Shown here one piece after another: positions 25,814-32,833 of a stretch of DNA of 35,196 bases. The notes under the pieces are model-generated. The model saw only the letters and a program-made list of their open reading frames with translations, was not told the origin of the DNA and did not search any database. A program made the position numbers and the translations under genes. The stretch is taken from contig CACZJT010000036.1 in NCBI GenBank assembly GCA_902781565.1, positions 1 through 35,196 on the forward strand, read 5' to 3'. Source of the DNA: an uncultured Ruminococcus sp. (GTDB taxonomy: Bacteria; Bacillota; Clostridia; Oscillospirales; Ruminococcaceae). Within the stretch, counting starts at the first letter, position 1. Each line of letters starts with the position of its first letter.

Positions 25814-26355
25814 TTTATGGGGGTTAAAGACAACCAACACGGAGAAATTGCGTTAGCAAAAAAGCGCCTCCGGGCGCGCTAGCCCGGTGGGGTATGGGGC
25901 AAAGCCCCATGGCACCCACGCAGTGGTGCTAATCAAACCGCGCGCAAAGCAACTGTACATTTAAGTCAAACCACGCGCGGTTTGTTCTTCCTTTGGCGCG
26001 CGGCGAAGCTCGCGCGCAGCACATGAAGCCGCAGCAACAAAACGAACCGACGTGGGTGTTTGTTGGGTACACCCGTTCGGGGGACATTGGTGCCGCAAAA
26101 ACGTAAATGCTCATGAACACCCGCGCCGACGGCTTTTGTCGCCGCCGCTTCAAGAGTCGCGGTCGAGCTTACGCCGACCGCAAGCGGAATTGCAAACCGC
26201 GCGTGGTTTGTGGTTAAGGCGAAATAACTCTGCGCGCGGTTTGATTATAATGGGGCTCCGCCCCAAACCCCGCGAGCCTAGCGCGGCTCGACCCGCTTTT
26301 TTGCTAACGCAATTTCTCCGTGTAGGTTATCTTTATCCCGCAAATTATGATTTAT
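25805..26355. mobile_element. Nested inverted-repeat (MITE-like/extragenic) element, ~550 bp
   Basis: No gene is supported inside. The outer arms 25825-25866 and 26294-26335 are inverted copies matching at 40 of 42 positions (core GGAGAAATTGCGTTAGCAAA). A weaker match extends outward to AAATCATRATTT on both sides. Inner pairs are also exact inverted copies: AATCAAACCGCGCGCA (25931-25946) with 26231-26246, and CAAACCACGCGCGGTTTG (25967-25984) with 26193-26210. All pairs share a centre near 26080-26088. ATGGGGCAAAGCCCCAT (25894-25910) and TGGGGCTCCGCCCCA (26251-26265) are local hairpins. The first ~70 bp recur at 35115-35196. No transposase is seen. Confidence 0.85.
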
Positions 26356-26376
26356 AAAACTTTTGGAGGTGCCGTT

Positions 26377-27132
26377 TTGCAAACAGCTTTACTTGTCATT
26401 GAAATAATCATCGCCCTTATGTTCCTTGCGGCGTTTCCCGTGCTCAATGCGGGGAATCTTTCGGTGCTGCTGCTTTGCGGGGTGGCTGTGTTCTTTACGG
26501 CGGACTGCTTCGGGAGCAGAAAACTCCTCGCGGCTGTGTGGGAGAACGCCCTCGGTAAAGCCGCAATTGCCATCGTGTGCCTGCTGTTCGCCGCGGGACT
26601 TGTGACGGCAGGGGTCATCTCTGCGAAAATGGCGGGTCAGATCGCAAACGAGCCTGAGTCTCCGCCCGAGGTCATAGTGGTGCTCGGCTGTCAGGTGCGC
26701 GGTGAACGCCCGAGCAAAATGCTCATGCGGCGCATAACCACCGCTTATGATGCCCTCGTGAAATACCCCGACGCGGTGTGCGTGGTATCGGGGGGGCAGG
26801 GGAGCGACGAGGCGATCTCCGAAGCCGAATGTATGTACCGCACCCTCACCGAAATGGGTATAGACCCCTCTCGGTTGATCAAGGAGGACACCTCCACCAC
26901 CACAAGCGAGAATATCCGCAACACATTTAAGCTGACCGACCCGCTGGGCTACAGCCGCGATATCACCATCGTGACCGACGGCTTTCATCAGTACCGCGCT
27001 TCGCTTATCGCGAAAAAGGCGGGCGCCGACGATGTGAAAGCCCTCTCCGCACATACGGAGCTGAGATTTATCCCCACCTATTGGGTGCGTGAATGGCTGG
27101 GGATACTGTATTTCCATGTAACGGGAAAATGA
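26377..27132 (+). CDS. SanA/YdcF-like DUF218 membrane protein
   Basis: About 251 residues with two or three N-terminal transmembrane helices (LVIEIIIALMFLAAFPVL; LSVLLLCGVAVFFTADCF; AIAIVCLLFAAGLVTAGVI), then a DUF218 domain. Landmarks are VIVVLGCQVRGERPS, ARITTAYDAL-like MRRITTAYDAL, VCVVSGGQGSDE, SEAECMYRTL, EDTSTTTSENIRNT and IVTDGFHQYRA. DUF218 proteins (SanA, ElyC, YdcF) act at the envelope, with a poorly defined biochemical role. I chose TTG at 26377 because GGAGG lies seven bases upstream. The in-frame ATG at 26347 has no ribosome binding site and sits in the repeat element. It is followed 21 bp later by the deaminase gene, so they form an operon. Confidence 0.8.
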   Translation: MQTALLVIEIIIALMFLAAFPVLNAGNLSVLLLCGVAVFFTADCFGSRKLLAAVWENALGKAAIAIVCLLFAAGLVTAGVISAKMAGQIANEPESPPEVIVVLGCQVRGERPSKMLMRRITTAYDALVKYPDAVCVVSGGQGSDEAISEAECMYRTLTEMGIDPSRLIKEDTSTTTSENIRNTFKLTDPLGYSRDITIVTDGFHQYRASLIAKKAGADDVKALSAHTELRFIPTYWVREWLGILYFHVTGK

Positions 27133-27153
27133 CCCGAACGAAAGGAGCAAGCT

Positions 27154-27783
27154 ATGCGTTTCAATGACCTGCCGACACATTGGAGAAGAATTTTCGAGCT
27201 GGAATGGCTCTCGCTCGTGAACGGAAGCAAGGCGATAGCCGCCGTTATAACCGATGAGCACGGTAACATCGTTTCGGAGGGGCGGAACATGATCTGCGAG
27301 TTTGAAGTCCCGAACCCTGCGACCCTGCACGCCGAGACCGAAGCGGTGCGGAACCTCGACACCCGCCGATATGACAAGCACGCCTGCACCCTCTATGCGG
27401 GGCTCGAACCCTGTGTCATGTGCATGGGGACTATCGTCATGGGCGGCATACGAAAGGTCGAGATAGCCGCGCGGGACGATTTCGGCGGCGCTATGGGGCT
27501 CATGGACAAAAGCGCCTTTATCCGCAGGAAGAATATGTCGGTAACTTGGCGGGACGATGTCCTCGGGGATATCCAGCGGGGACTGCAAGCCCTGCGTGAA
27601 CTGCTGTATAACACCGACGCGGACAAGCTCGCCCGAATGCTCGATGACTTTGCCGTTCACAACAAAGCAGGCGTCGAGGCGGCAAAAGCCCTCATTGAAA
27701 GCGGCGCATTCGCGGAGAAAAAGCCTTCCGACTACAGCGCAGAACAGGCAGTGGATATGCTCCTTGAACTGATCGAAGCATAA
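27154..27783 (+). CDS. Cytidine/deoxycytidylate-deaminase-family nucleoside deaminase
   Basis: 209 residues. The zinc site of the family is complete: H59-A-E61 (LHAETEAV), where the Glu is the proton shuttle, and C87-x-x-C90 (PCVMCMG). This resembles tRNA-adenosine and guanine deaminase types (TadA/GuaD) in the N-terminal ~150 residues. A C-terminal helical extension of about 60 residues is not typical of TadA. The segment MDKSAFIRRKNMSV follows the core. It hydrolytically deaminates a base or nucleoside, but which one is not determinable. The start follows AAAGGAG, and the gene ends six bases before a strong bidirectional terminator. Confidence 0.85.
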   Translation: MRFNDLPTHWRRIFELEWLSLVNGSKAIAAVITDEHGNIVSEGRNMICEFEVPNPATLHAETEAVRNLDTRRYDKHACTLYAGLEPCVMCMGTIVMGGIRKVEIAARDDFGGAMGLMDKSAFIRRKNMSVTWRDDVLGDIQRGLQALRELLYNTDADKLARMLDDFAVHNKAGVEAAKALIESGAFAEKKPSDYSAEQAVDMLLELIEA

Positions 27784-27787
27784 CAAA

Positions 27788-27816
27788 AAGCCCCGCATAA
27801 ATGATGCGGGGCTTTA
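27788..27816. terminator. Bidirectional terminator shared by deaminase operon and tRNA-Arg
   Basis: AGCCCCGCAT (27789-27798) pairs with ATGCGGGGCT (27804-27813). A run of A precedes and a run of T follows, so it works in both directions: for the deaminase gene on the plus strand and for the tRNA on the minus strand. Confidence 0.9.
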
Positions 27817-27821
27817 ATGCG

Positions 27822-27894
27822 CGTCCCTGAGACGATTTGAACGTCCGACCCTTCGCTTAGGAGGCGAATGCTCTATCCACTGAGCTACAGAGAC
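27822..27894 (-). tRNA. tRNA-Arg (anticodon CCT)
   Basis: A 73-nt cloverleaf on the minus strand. The acceptor stem is GTCTCTG/CAGGGAC. The D arm contains AGCTCAGTGGATAGAGC. The anticodon stem TTCGC/GCGAA closes the loop CTCCTAA with anticodon CCT (reads AGG). The T arm holds GTTCAAATC. CCA is not encoded. A perfect promoter precedes it and a shared terminator follows. Confidence 0.95.
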
Positions 27895-27910
27895 ATAATA
27901 TTACCATACT

Positions 27911-27939
27911 ATTATACCACATCGGTTGGGCTTTGTCAA
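27911..27939 (-). promoter_or_regulatory. Promoter of tRNA-Arg
   Basis: On the minus strand, TTGACA (27934-27939) and TATAAT (27911-27916) are separated by 17 bp, both perfect, ending 17 bp before the tRNA 5' end. It is divergent to the T-box promoter about 55 bp away. Confidence 0.9.
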
Positions 27940-27995
27940 GGGCTTTTCAAAAATTTTGTGGAACTGAAGGGTTTGTAAACTTTCGGTGAACCCCC

Positions 27996-28024
27996 TTGAC
28001 AAACCGCAGACGCGGTGGTAAAAT
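27996..28024 (+). promoter_or_regulatory. Promoter of the T-box / thrS transcript
   Basis: TTGACA (27996-28001) and TAAAAT (28019-28024) are separated by 17 bp, a few bases before the start of the T-box leader. Confidence 0.85.
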
Positions 28025-28029
28025 ATAAT

Positions 28030-28320
28030 TTAACCAATAGACAAAACGTTGACGAGAAAGCTCAGGCGCATATCGCGGCAGCTACAGAGAGCGTATCATA
28101 GCTGAAAGATACGCGGGGTCCGCGGCGGGTACGTCACAGACGTACAAGAGTACCATTCTCCGAGTCCGTCCAATAAACGGCGGGTAAGCTCCGTTAAAGG
28201 CTTGGCGCTGTGAAAGCAGTGCGTGAGGCGGTGAGCGCATAGATGAAGGCTCTCCGTGAAACGGGTGGAAACGCGGTAATTATCGCCCCGATGCTGTCAA
28301 GGCAGTGTCGGGGCTTTTTG
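28030..28320 (+). ncRNA. T-box leader (probably Thr-specific) with terminator
   Basis: The leader contains the T-box core as CGGGTGGAAACGCGGT (28261-28276), a variant of AGGGTGGNACCGCG. The terminator has arms GCCCCGATGCTG (28285-28296) and CAGTGTCGGGGC and a T run at 28315-28319. Upstream lies a long stem-I region with AGAGAGCGTATC and CCGAGTCCG elements. An ACC triplet at 28152-28154 (AGTACCATT), in the expected area of the specifier loop, reads threonine and agrees with the downstream thrS. Uncharged tRNA-Thr would favour antitermination. The specifier position is my estimate and was not folded. Confidence 0.88.
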
Positions 28321-28393
28321 ATTTACCGAGCGTTTGATGTATGGCATTTTAACGGCTGTGAAGCGTTACCGAAAACTTCGGGAGGTATCTGAC

Positions 28394-28813
28394 ATGGAAA
28401 GATCGGGATATGTTTCACTGTGGGTCGGGAATTTTGGTACATTTGAGAACGCTCTTGCATATATCGAAAAGAATTATTCCGATGAAGCGCAGGAAGATGA
28501 CGAGCTGTACAAAAGCGAACTGATGAGGGAATACGGTATAGATATTGACAGCGAGTATGACGAGGACTTTGCCGACTGTATTTGTCATGGACGAAAGACC
28601 AAAAGCCTTACGGAGCTTATCAATGGCTGTTCATACTGCAAAGCTGTCACATGGGCTTTTGTCTCCGATGTGGGAGATGAGCTTCCGGACAGCTTTGATT
28701 CCGCGATACTTCTCTATGATTATAATTATGATAACAGTGCGGAAATCGGCACTTGTCATAGAGCGGTTTTTATTGGCAGTGTTAAAGTTAGCGATCCTAA
28801 ATATGGATCATAA
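28394..28813 (+). CDS. Imm22-like immunity family protein
   Basis: 139 residues, acidic, cytoplasmic. GYVSLWVGNFGTFENALAYIE, followed by Y-x-DEDF (EYDEDFADCI) and SAILLYDYNYD, resembles the Imm22 (DUF4284) family, which is associated with polymorphic-toxin immunity. The family call is from memory of that pattern, not a search. The ATG at 28394 is chosen over upstream ATGs because GGAGGT (28381-28386) lies seven bases before it. The gene lies between the T-box terminator and thrS, whose start is 21 bp downstream, with no promoter or terminator between. It should therefore be expressed when threonyl-tRNA is short. No toxin gene is in the window. It could also be a housekeeping gene that merely shares the fold. 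Confidence 0.75.
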   Translation: MERSGYVSLWVGNFGTFENALAYIEKNYSDEAQEDDELYKSELMREYGIDIDSEYDEDFADCICHGRKTKSLTELINGCSYCKAVTWAFVSDVGDELPDSFDSAILLYDYNYDNSAEIGTCHRAVFIGSVKVSDPKYGS

Positions 28814-28834
28814 TATATGAAAGGAATGGTTTGT

Positions 28835-30781
28835 ATGATAAAACTTACGCTCAAAGACGGCAGCGTGCGGGAGATAGAGTCCGCACAGCCTGCTTATGAG
28901 ATCGTCAAGGGGATAGGCATGGGGCTTTATAAGGCTGCCTGCTGCGTCAAGATAAACGGCGAGGTCAAGGACCTCCGCACCGTTATCGACAGCGACTGCG
29001 AATTCGAGGTGCTGACCTTCGACAGCAAGTCGGGCGCTGAAACGTTCAGACACACCGCCGCTCACCTTATGGCACAGGCGGTCAAGAACCTCTACCCCGA
29101 TGCTAAGCTGGCGAGGGGTCCCGCCACCGAAACGGGCTTCTACTACGATTTCGAGGTGGCAAAGCCCTTCTCCCCCGACGACCTGACGAAGATCGAAGCC
29201 GAGATGAAGAAGATCGTCAAGGAAGGCTACGAGCTGGAGCGCTTCGAGCTTCCCGCAGACGAGGCTGTGAAGCTCATGGAGGAGCGCGGCGAAAAATACA
29301 AGGTCGAGCTTATCCACAAGCACGACGACCGCGGCGAAAAGCTCTCCTTCTACAAGCAGGGCGATTTCGTTGACCTCTGCGCGGGTCCCCACATCATGAG
29401 CGTGGCGCCTATCAAGGCTTTCAAGCTGCTCTCATGTACGGGCGCTTACTGGGGCAAGGCTGAGGACGGCATACAGCTCTCCCGTATCTACGGCACTGCT
29501 TTCCCGAAGGCTTCTCTGCTCGACGCTCACCTGAAGCAGATGGAGGAAGCAAAGCTCCGCGATCACAACAAGCTGGGACGTGAGCTTGAATACTTCACGA
29601 CCGTTGACTACATCGGTCAGGGTCTGCCGATACTTCTCCCCAAGGGCGCAAAGGTCATTCAGATCCTACAGCGCTGGATAGAGGACGAGGAGTACAAGCG
29701 CGGCTATCAGCTCACCAAGACCCCGTTCATGGCAAAGCGCGACCTCTACAAGATCTCCGGTCACTGGGATCACTACCGCGACGGTATGTTCATTTTGGGA
29801 GACCCCGACGACGAGACAAAAGAATGCTTTGCTCTCCGTCCGATGACCTGCCCGTTCCAGTATCAGGTATTCTTAAACCGCAAGCGCAGCTACCGTGATC
29901 TGCCAATGAGACTCGGAGAGACCTCCACCCTGTTCAGAAACGAGGACAGCGGCGAGATGCACGGACTTATCCGCGTTCGTCAGTTCACGATCTCCGAGGG
30001 ACATCTTATAATCCGTCCCGAGCAGCTCGAAGAGGAATTCAAGGGCTGTCTTGACCTTGCGAAATACTGCCTTGAAACGATAGGTCTTGCGGATGACGTT
30101 TCCTACCGCTTCTCACAGTGGGATCCCGCAAACCCCAGCAACAAGTACGAAGGTACGAAGGAACAGTGGGACGAAGCACAGGGCGCTATGAAGAAGATAC
30201 TTGACAATCTGGGGCTTGATTACGAGATAGGCATCGACGAGGCAGCCTTCTACGGTCCGAAGCTGGATATTCAGATAAAGAACGTATTCGGCAAGGAAGA
30301 TACGCTCATTACGATACAGATAGATATGCTCCTCTCCAAGAAGTTCGGCATGGAGTACGTTGACACCGACGGCAAGATGCGCAATCCGTACATCATTCAC
30401 CGTACATCTGTCGGCTGCTACGAGAGAACGCTTGCGCTGCTTATCGAGAAGTATGCGGGCGTGTTCCCGCTGTGGCTCGCTCCCGAGCAGGTGCGCATAC
30501 TCCCGATCAAGCCCGAGCATAATGAATATGCCAAGGCTTTCGCCGAAAGGCTCTCGAACGCGGGTATGCGCGTGACCGTGGACGAGGAGGACTCGAACAT
30601 CGGACCCAAGATCAAGAAGGGCAGAAACGACCGCATACCTTACCTGCTGATCTGCGGTGACAACGAGGTCAAGGACGGCACCTTCACGGTACGCTCCCGC
30701 AAGGAGGGCGAGTTGCCCGCCATGCCTGCCGACGATGTATTCTCCAAGCTCATCACCGAGGTAGCGACCAAGGCTAAATAA
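28835..30781 (+). CDS. thrS: Threonyl-tRNA synthetase
   Basis: 648 residues, full length. The N-terminal TGS domain (IKLTLKDGSVREIE) is followed by the editing domain (ETFRHTAAHLMAQAVKNLYP; the CxGPH-type DLCAGPHI), then the class II catalytic core with FALRPMTCPFQYQVF, motif 2 FRNEDSGEMHGLIRVRQF, and motif 3 VGCYERTLALLIEKY. The anticodon-binding domain (PEQVRILPIKPEHNEYAKAFAERL) ends the protein. It charges tRNA-Thr. The ATG at 28835 is preceded by AAAGGA at nine bases; the ATG at 28817 has no such site. Expression is under the upstream T-box through the Imm22-like gene. Confidence 0.95.
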   Translation: MIKLTLKDGSVREIESAQPAYEIVKGIGMGLYKAACCVKINGEVKDLRTVIDSDCEFEVLTFDSKSGAETFRHTAAHLMAQAVKNLYPDAKLARGPATETGFYYDFEVAKPFSPDDLTKIEAEMKKIVKEGYELERFELPADEAVKLMEERGEKYKVELIHKHDDRGEKLSFYKQGDFVDLCAGPHIMSVAPIKAFKLLSCTGAYWGKAEDGIQLSRIYGTAFPKASLLDAHLKQMEEAKLRDHNKLGRELEYFTTVDYIGQGLPILLPKGAKVIQILQRWIEDEEYKRGYQLTKTPFMAKRDLYKISGHWDHYRDGMFILGDPDDETKECFALRPMTCPFQYQVFLNRKRSYRDLPMRLGETSTLFRNEDSGEMHGLIRVRQFTISEGHLIIRPEQLEEEFKGCLDLAKYCLETIGLADDVSYRFSQWDPANPSNKYEGTKEQWDEAQGAMKKILDNLGLDYEIGIDEAAFYGPKLDIQIKNVFGKEDTLITIQIDMLLSKKFGMEYVDTDGKMRNPYIIHRTSVGCYERTLALLIEKYAGVFPLWLAPEQVRILPIKPEHNEYAKAFAERLSNAGMRVTVDEEDSNIGPKIKKGRNDRIPYLLICGDNEVKDGTFTVRSRKEGELPAMPADDVFSKLITEVATKAK

Positions 30782-30799
30782 TACCGAAAGGACAGCGGA

Positions 30800-31822
30800 A
30801 TGTCTGAAAGGAAAGCAAACGGAAAAAGAAAGAAAAGGAATAATTTCGGCAAGGGAACACAGCTTCAATTCGGGAGAGTGACCGCCCGTCAGCGGGAGCT
30901 TGAACGCAGGGCTTCGCGGAGGGCTGTCATAGGCGGCAGCATTTCCGCTGTCCTTGCGGTCATACTGCTCATCGGCGGTGGTGGGTACGCCATTCACAGG
31001 CTCGACAGGCAGGAGATACCCGAGACAGAGCTTAAAATACGTGTCGTGGACGCTCCCGACCCCGTGCTCGATCTCGATCTTGTCAAGCGAAGCTACGCTT
31101 ATGTGACCACCAAGGAGCGCACTCCCGACGGAACGCTTCTGACGGTCGGCAGGGCGGGGGAGACCCCGAGGCTGTCCTCGGTGTACAACGCGGTCTTTTC
31201 GGACGGCGGCTTGCAGATAGCTTCCCTTGCCGACAGGACGATGAAATGCCGCTCCGACGCGGTAAAGCCGCTCTCGGATATGCTGGGGGCTTTCTATACC
31301 GAAACGGGGCTCCGCACTATCATGATAAAGTCTGCCTACAAGCCCGCCGCCGACGGAGAGATAGTCGGTGAGGAGCAGGGCGGCGGTGTCTTTGAGCTTG
31401 GGGAATATCTCAAAGACACGGACGAACGCCTGCCCTTTAAGGCAGAGGGGGACTACGCATGGTTCGCCGAGCACGCATGGGAGTACGGGTTTATCCTCCG
31501 TGACAGCGGGGATTCCGTCCGCTACGTGGGAGCTGCGGCGGCTGAGATCATGCATGGAAACTCGCTGACCCTCGGGCAGCTTGAAGGCTTCATGAAAGAG
31601 CATACCCTCGACGACCCCATTCAGATGGGGAGCGACACGGTGATCTACTCCCAGCCCGCAAAGGGCGATATAGCCGTACCCGCGTCATCGGCAGGGGAGC
31701 TTGTGCCATACGCGCTCTACTATCTCGGCTCGGAGCAGAAAACGCTGTTAGTCGCGGCAAAGCCCACCGAGGAATTTTATTCCGTTCCGCCCCCCGAAGC
31801 GGATTACATCGTATACAGATAA
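30800..31822 (+). CDS. VanY-like (D-Ala-D-Ala carboxypeptidase fold) membrane protein, probably inactive
   Basis: 340 residues: basic cytoplasmic N-terminus (ERKANGKRKKRNN), one transmembrane helix (~43-66, VIGGSISAVLAVILLIGGGGYAI) and an extracytoplasmic domain. The scaffold recalls VanY: IMIKSAYKPA where active enzymes have a SGYRS-type motif, DYAWFAEHAWEYGFILR where they have WLxxNAxxYGF, and a RYVGAAAAEIMHGNSLTLGQLEGFM tail. The zinc ligands appear absent. In place of SEHxxGxAxD the region reads EEQGGGVFELGEY, and in place of EPWHxRYVG it reads GDSVRYVG. It may bind wall peptides without cutting them. It starts 18 bp after thrS and ends before a strong terminator, so it belongs to the thrS transcript. 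Confidence 0.75.
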   Translation: MSERKANGKRKKRNNFGKGTQLQFGRVTARQRELERRASRRAVIGGSISAVLAVILLIGGGGYAIHRLDRQEIPETELKIRVVDAPDPVLDLDLVKRSYAYVTTKERTPDGTLLTVGRAGETPRLSSVYNAVFSDGGLQIASLADRTMKCRSDAVKPLSDMLGAFYTETGLRTIMIKSAYKPAADGEIVGEEQGGGVFELGEYLKDTDERLPFKAEGDYAWFAEHAWEYGFILRDSGDSVRYVGAAAAEIMHGNSLTLGQLEGFMKEHTLDDPIQMGSDTVIYSQPAKGDIAVPASSAGELVPYALYYLGSEQKTLLVAAKPTEEFYSVPPPEADYIVYR

Positions 31823-31854
31823 CCGAATATTCTCTGCCACCGGGTAGAAAATGC

Positions 31855-31913
31855 AAAAGCATTTGTCCGCACATCGTTAGGTCTTTGAAGATGTGCAGGC
31901 AAATGCTTTTTTT
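31855..31913 (+). terminator. Terminator of the thrS transcript
   Basis: AAAAGCATTTG-TCC-GCACATC (31855-31875) pairs with GATGTGCAGGCAAATGCTTTT (31890-31910), a ~20-bp stem with a short mismatch, then seven T. The second MITE-like element begins six bases later. Confidence 0.88.
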
Positions 31914-31918
31914 GGAGG

Positions 31919-32062
31919 TATACTCCCCTCTGTTTCAAAGCCGACAATAGATTCGTGCAGAAACGGATTTTATCAAGGCGCACGACCGCAGACGTGCTGT
32001 CGCACTTCAAGGGAGTGTTTATGTACGAAGATATTGGTGGATTTGGAACAGAGGGGAGTATA
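31919..32062. mobile_element. MITE-like element, copy 2 (144 bp)
   Basis: Same ends and interior as copy 1 (17760-17891), with 21-bp inverted repeats at 31919-31939 and 32042-32062. It carries 12 extra bases (TGTTTATGTACG, near 32016-32027) after AAGGGAG. Its right end contains GAGGGGAG (32051-32058), seven bases before the pnuC ATG, so it supplies the ribosome binding site. Confidence 0.87.
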
Positions 32063-32065
32063 ATT

Positions 32066-32833
32066 ATGCGTAAACTATATGACAGGATCACGGGCTATTT
32101 CACGCGGGGAGAGTTCATGCTCTGGGGAGTATCAACGCTCATGGTGTCGGGAGCGTTCATGCTCTTCGACCGACAGAATTACATGATACTCCTTGCCTCG
32201 CTGATCGGCGTGACATACCTGATACTCAGCGCCAAGGGCAACCCTTTGGGACAGGCTCTCGGGATAGTGTTCAGCCTGCTTTACGGCGCGATATCCTACA
32301 GCTTCGCTTACTACGGCGAGATGATAACATACCTCGGCATGACCATGCCTATGGCTGCCGCGGCGCTGATCTCGTGGCTCAAAAACCCCTTCGGCGGCAA
32401 GCGCTCCGAGGTCACTGTGGGCGGAATAAGCAGGCGTGAAACGGTGTTCATGTGCCTGCTGACAGCGGCGGTGACGGCTGTATTCTTCTTTATTCTGCGG
32501 GCATTCGGCACAAGGAACCTGCTCCCGAGCACGATCTCCGTGACCACCAGCTTCCTTGCCGTGTACCTCACGTTCAGGCGCGACCCGTTTTTCGCCGTCG
32601 CCTATGCCGCCAATGACGTGGTGCTCGTTATCCTCTGGAGCCTTGCGAGCGCAGAGGACAGCCGCTACATCGCGGTGACGGTCTGCTTCGGGGTGTTCCT
32701 CGTCAACGATATCTATACCTTCATCAACTGGCGCAGGATAAAAGCTCGTCAGACAGCCGAGATCCGGCGAACGCAGTCCTTGACCCACTCTCCCGAAGAG
32801 GTGATATCGGCGCGGGAAAACGTCAGACAGTAG
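32066..32833 (+). CDS. PnuC-like nicotinamide riboside / vitamin transporter
   Basis: 255 residues with about seven transmembrane helices. The pattern fits PnuC: ILLASLIGVTYLILSAKGNPLGQALGIVFSLLYGAISY near the N-terminus, VYLTFRRDPFFAVAYAANDVVLVILW, and the C-terminal NDIYTFINWRRIKARQ. PnuC proteins move nicotinamide riboside or related vitamers down a gradient, trapped by a kinase. The ATG at 32066 has GAGGGGAG seven bases before it, supplied by the MITE-like element. An alternative in-frame ATG at 32021 (MYEDIGGFGTEGSI extension), inside the element, also follows AAGGGAG, so two starts are possible. The last ~29 codons lie over a relict of the neighbouring esterase gene. No promoter is evident between the preceding terminator and this gene. 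Confidence 0.8.
   Translation: MRKLYDRITGYFTRGEFMLWGVSTLMVSGAFMLFDRQNYMILLASLIGVTYLILSAKGNPLGQALGIVFSLLYGAISYSFAYYGEMITYLGMTMPMAAAALISWLKNPFGGKRSEVTVGGISRRETVFMCLLTAAVTAVFFFILRAFGTRNLLPSTISVTTSFLAVYLTFRRDPFFAVAYAANDVVLVILWSLASAEDSRYIAVTVCFGVFLVNDIYTFINWRRIKARQTAEIRRTQSLTHSPEEVISARENVRQ
32747..32801 (-). pseudogene. Relict 3' end of an esterase paralogue
   Basis: Positions 32747-32801 match 32821-32875 at 44 of 55 bases, in the same orientation. On the minus strand the second copy is the end of the esterase gene (GEWVKDCIRWMSTV, stop). The first copy still reads GEWVKDCVRRISAV, stop, in the corresponding frame. Most changes alter residues conservatively (I/V, M/I, T/A). It is therefore the trace of a second esterase copy, now embedded antisense in the C-terminal coding part of the PnuC-like gene. 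Confidence 0.75.

Noticed and set aside
25929..26153. Minus-strand open frame of 74 codons inside the nested inverted-repeat element
   Set aside because: No ribosome binding site, unusual Cys/Arg composition and complete overlap with palindromic sequence. Probably non-coding.
31955..32065. Extended N-terminus of the PnuC-like protein starting deep inside the MITE-like element at 31955
   Set aside because: The ATG at 31955 has no ribosome binding site, and the added residues are only the translation of the mobile element. The start at 32066 has a good site. The 32021 start remains possible and is listed as a finding.
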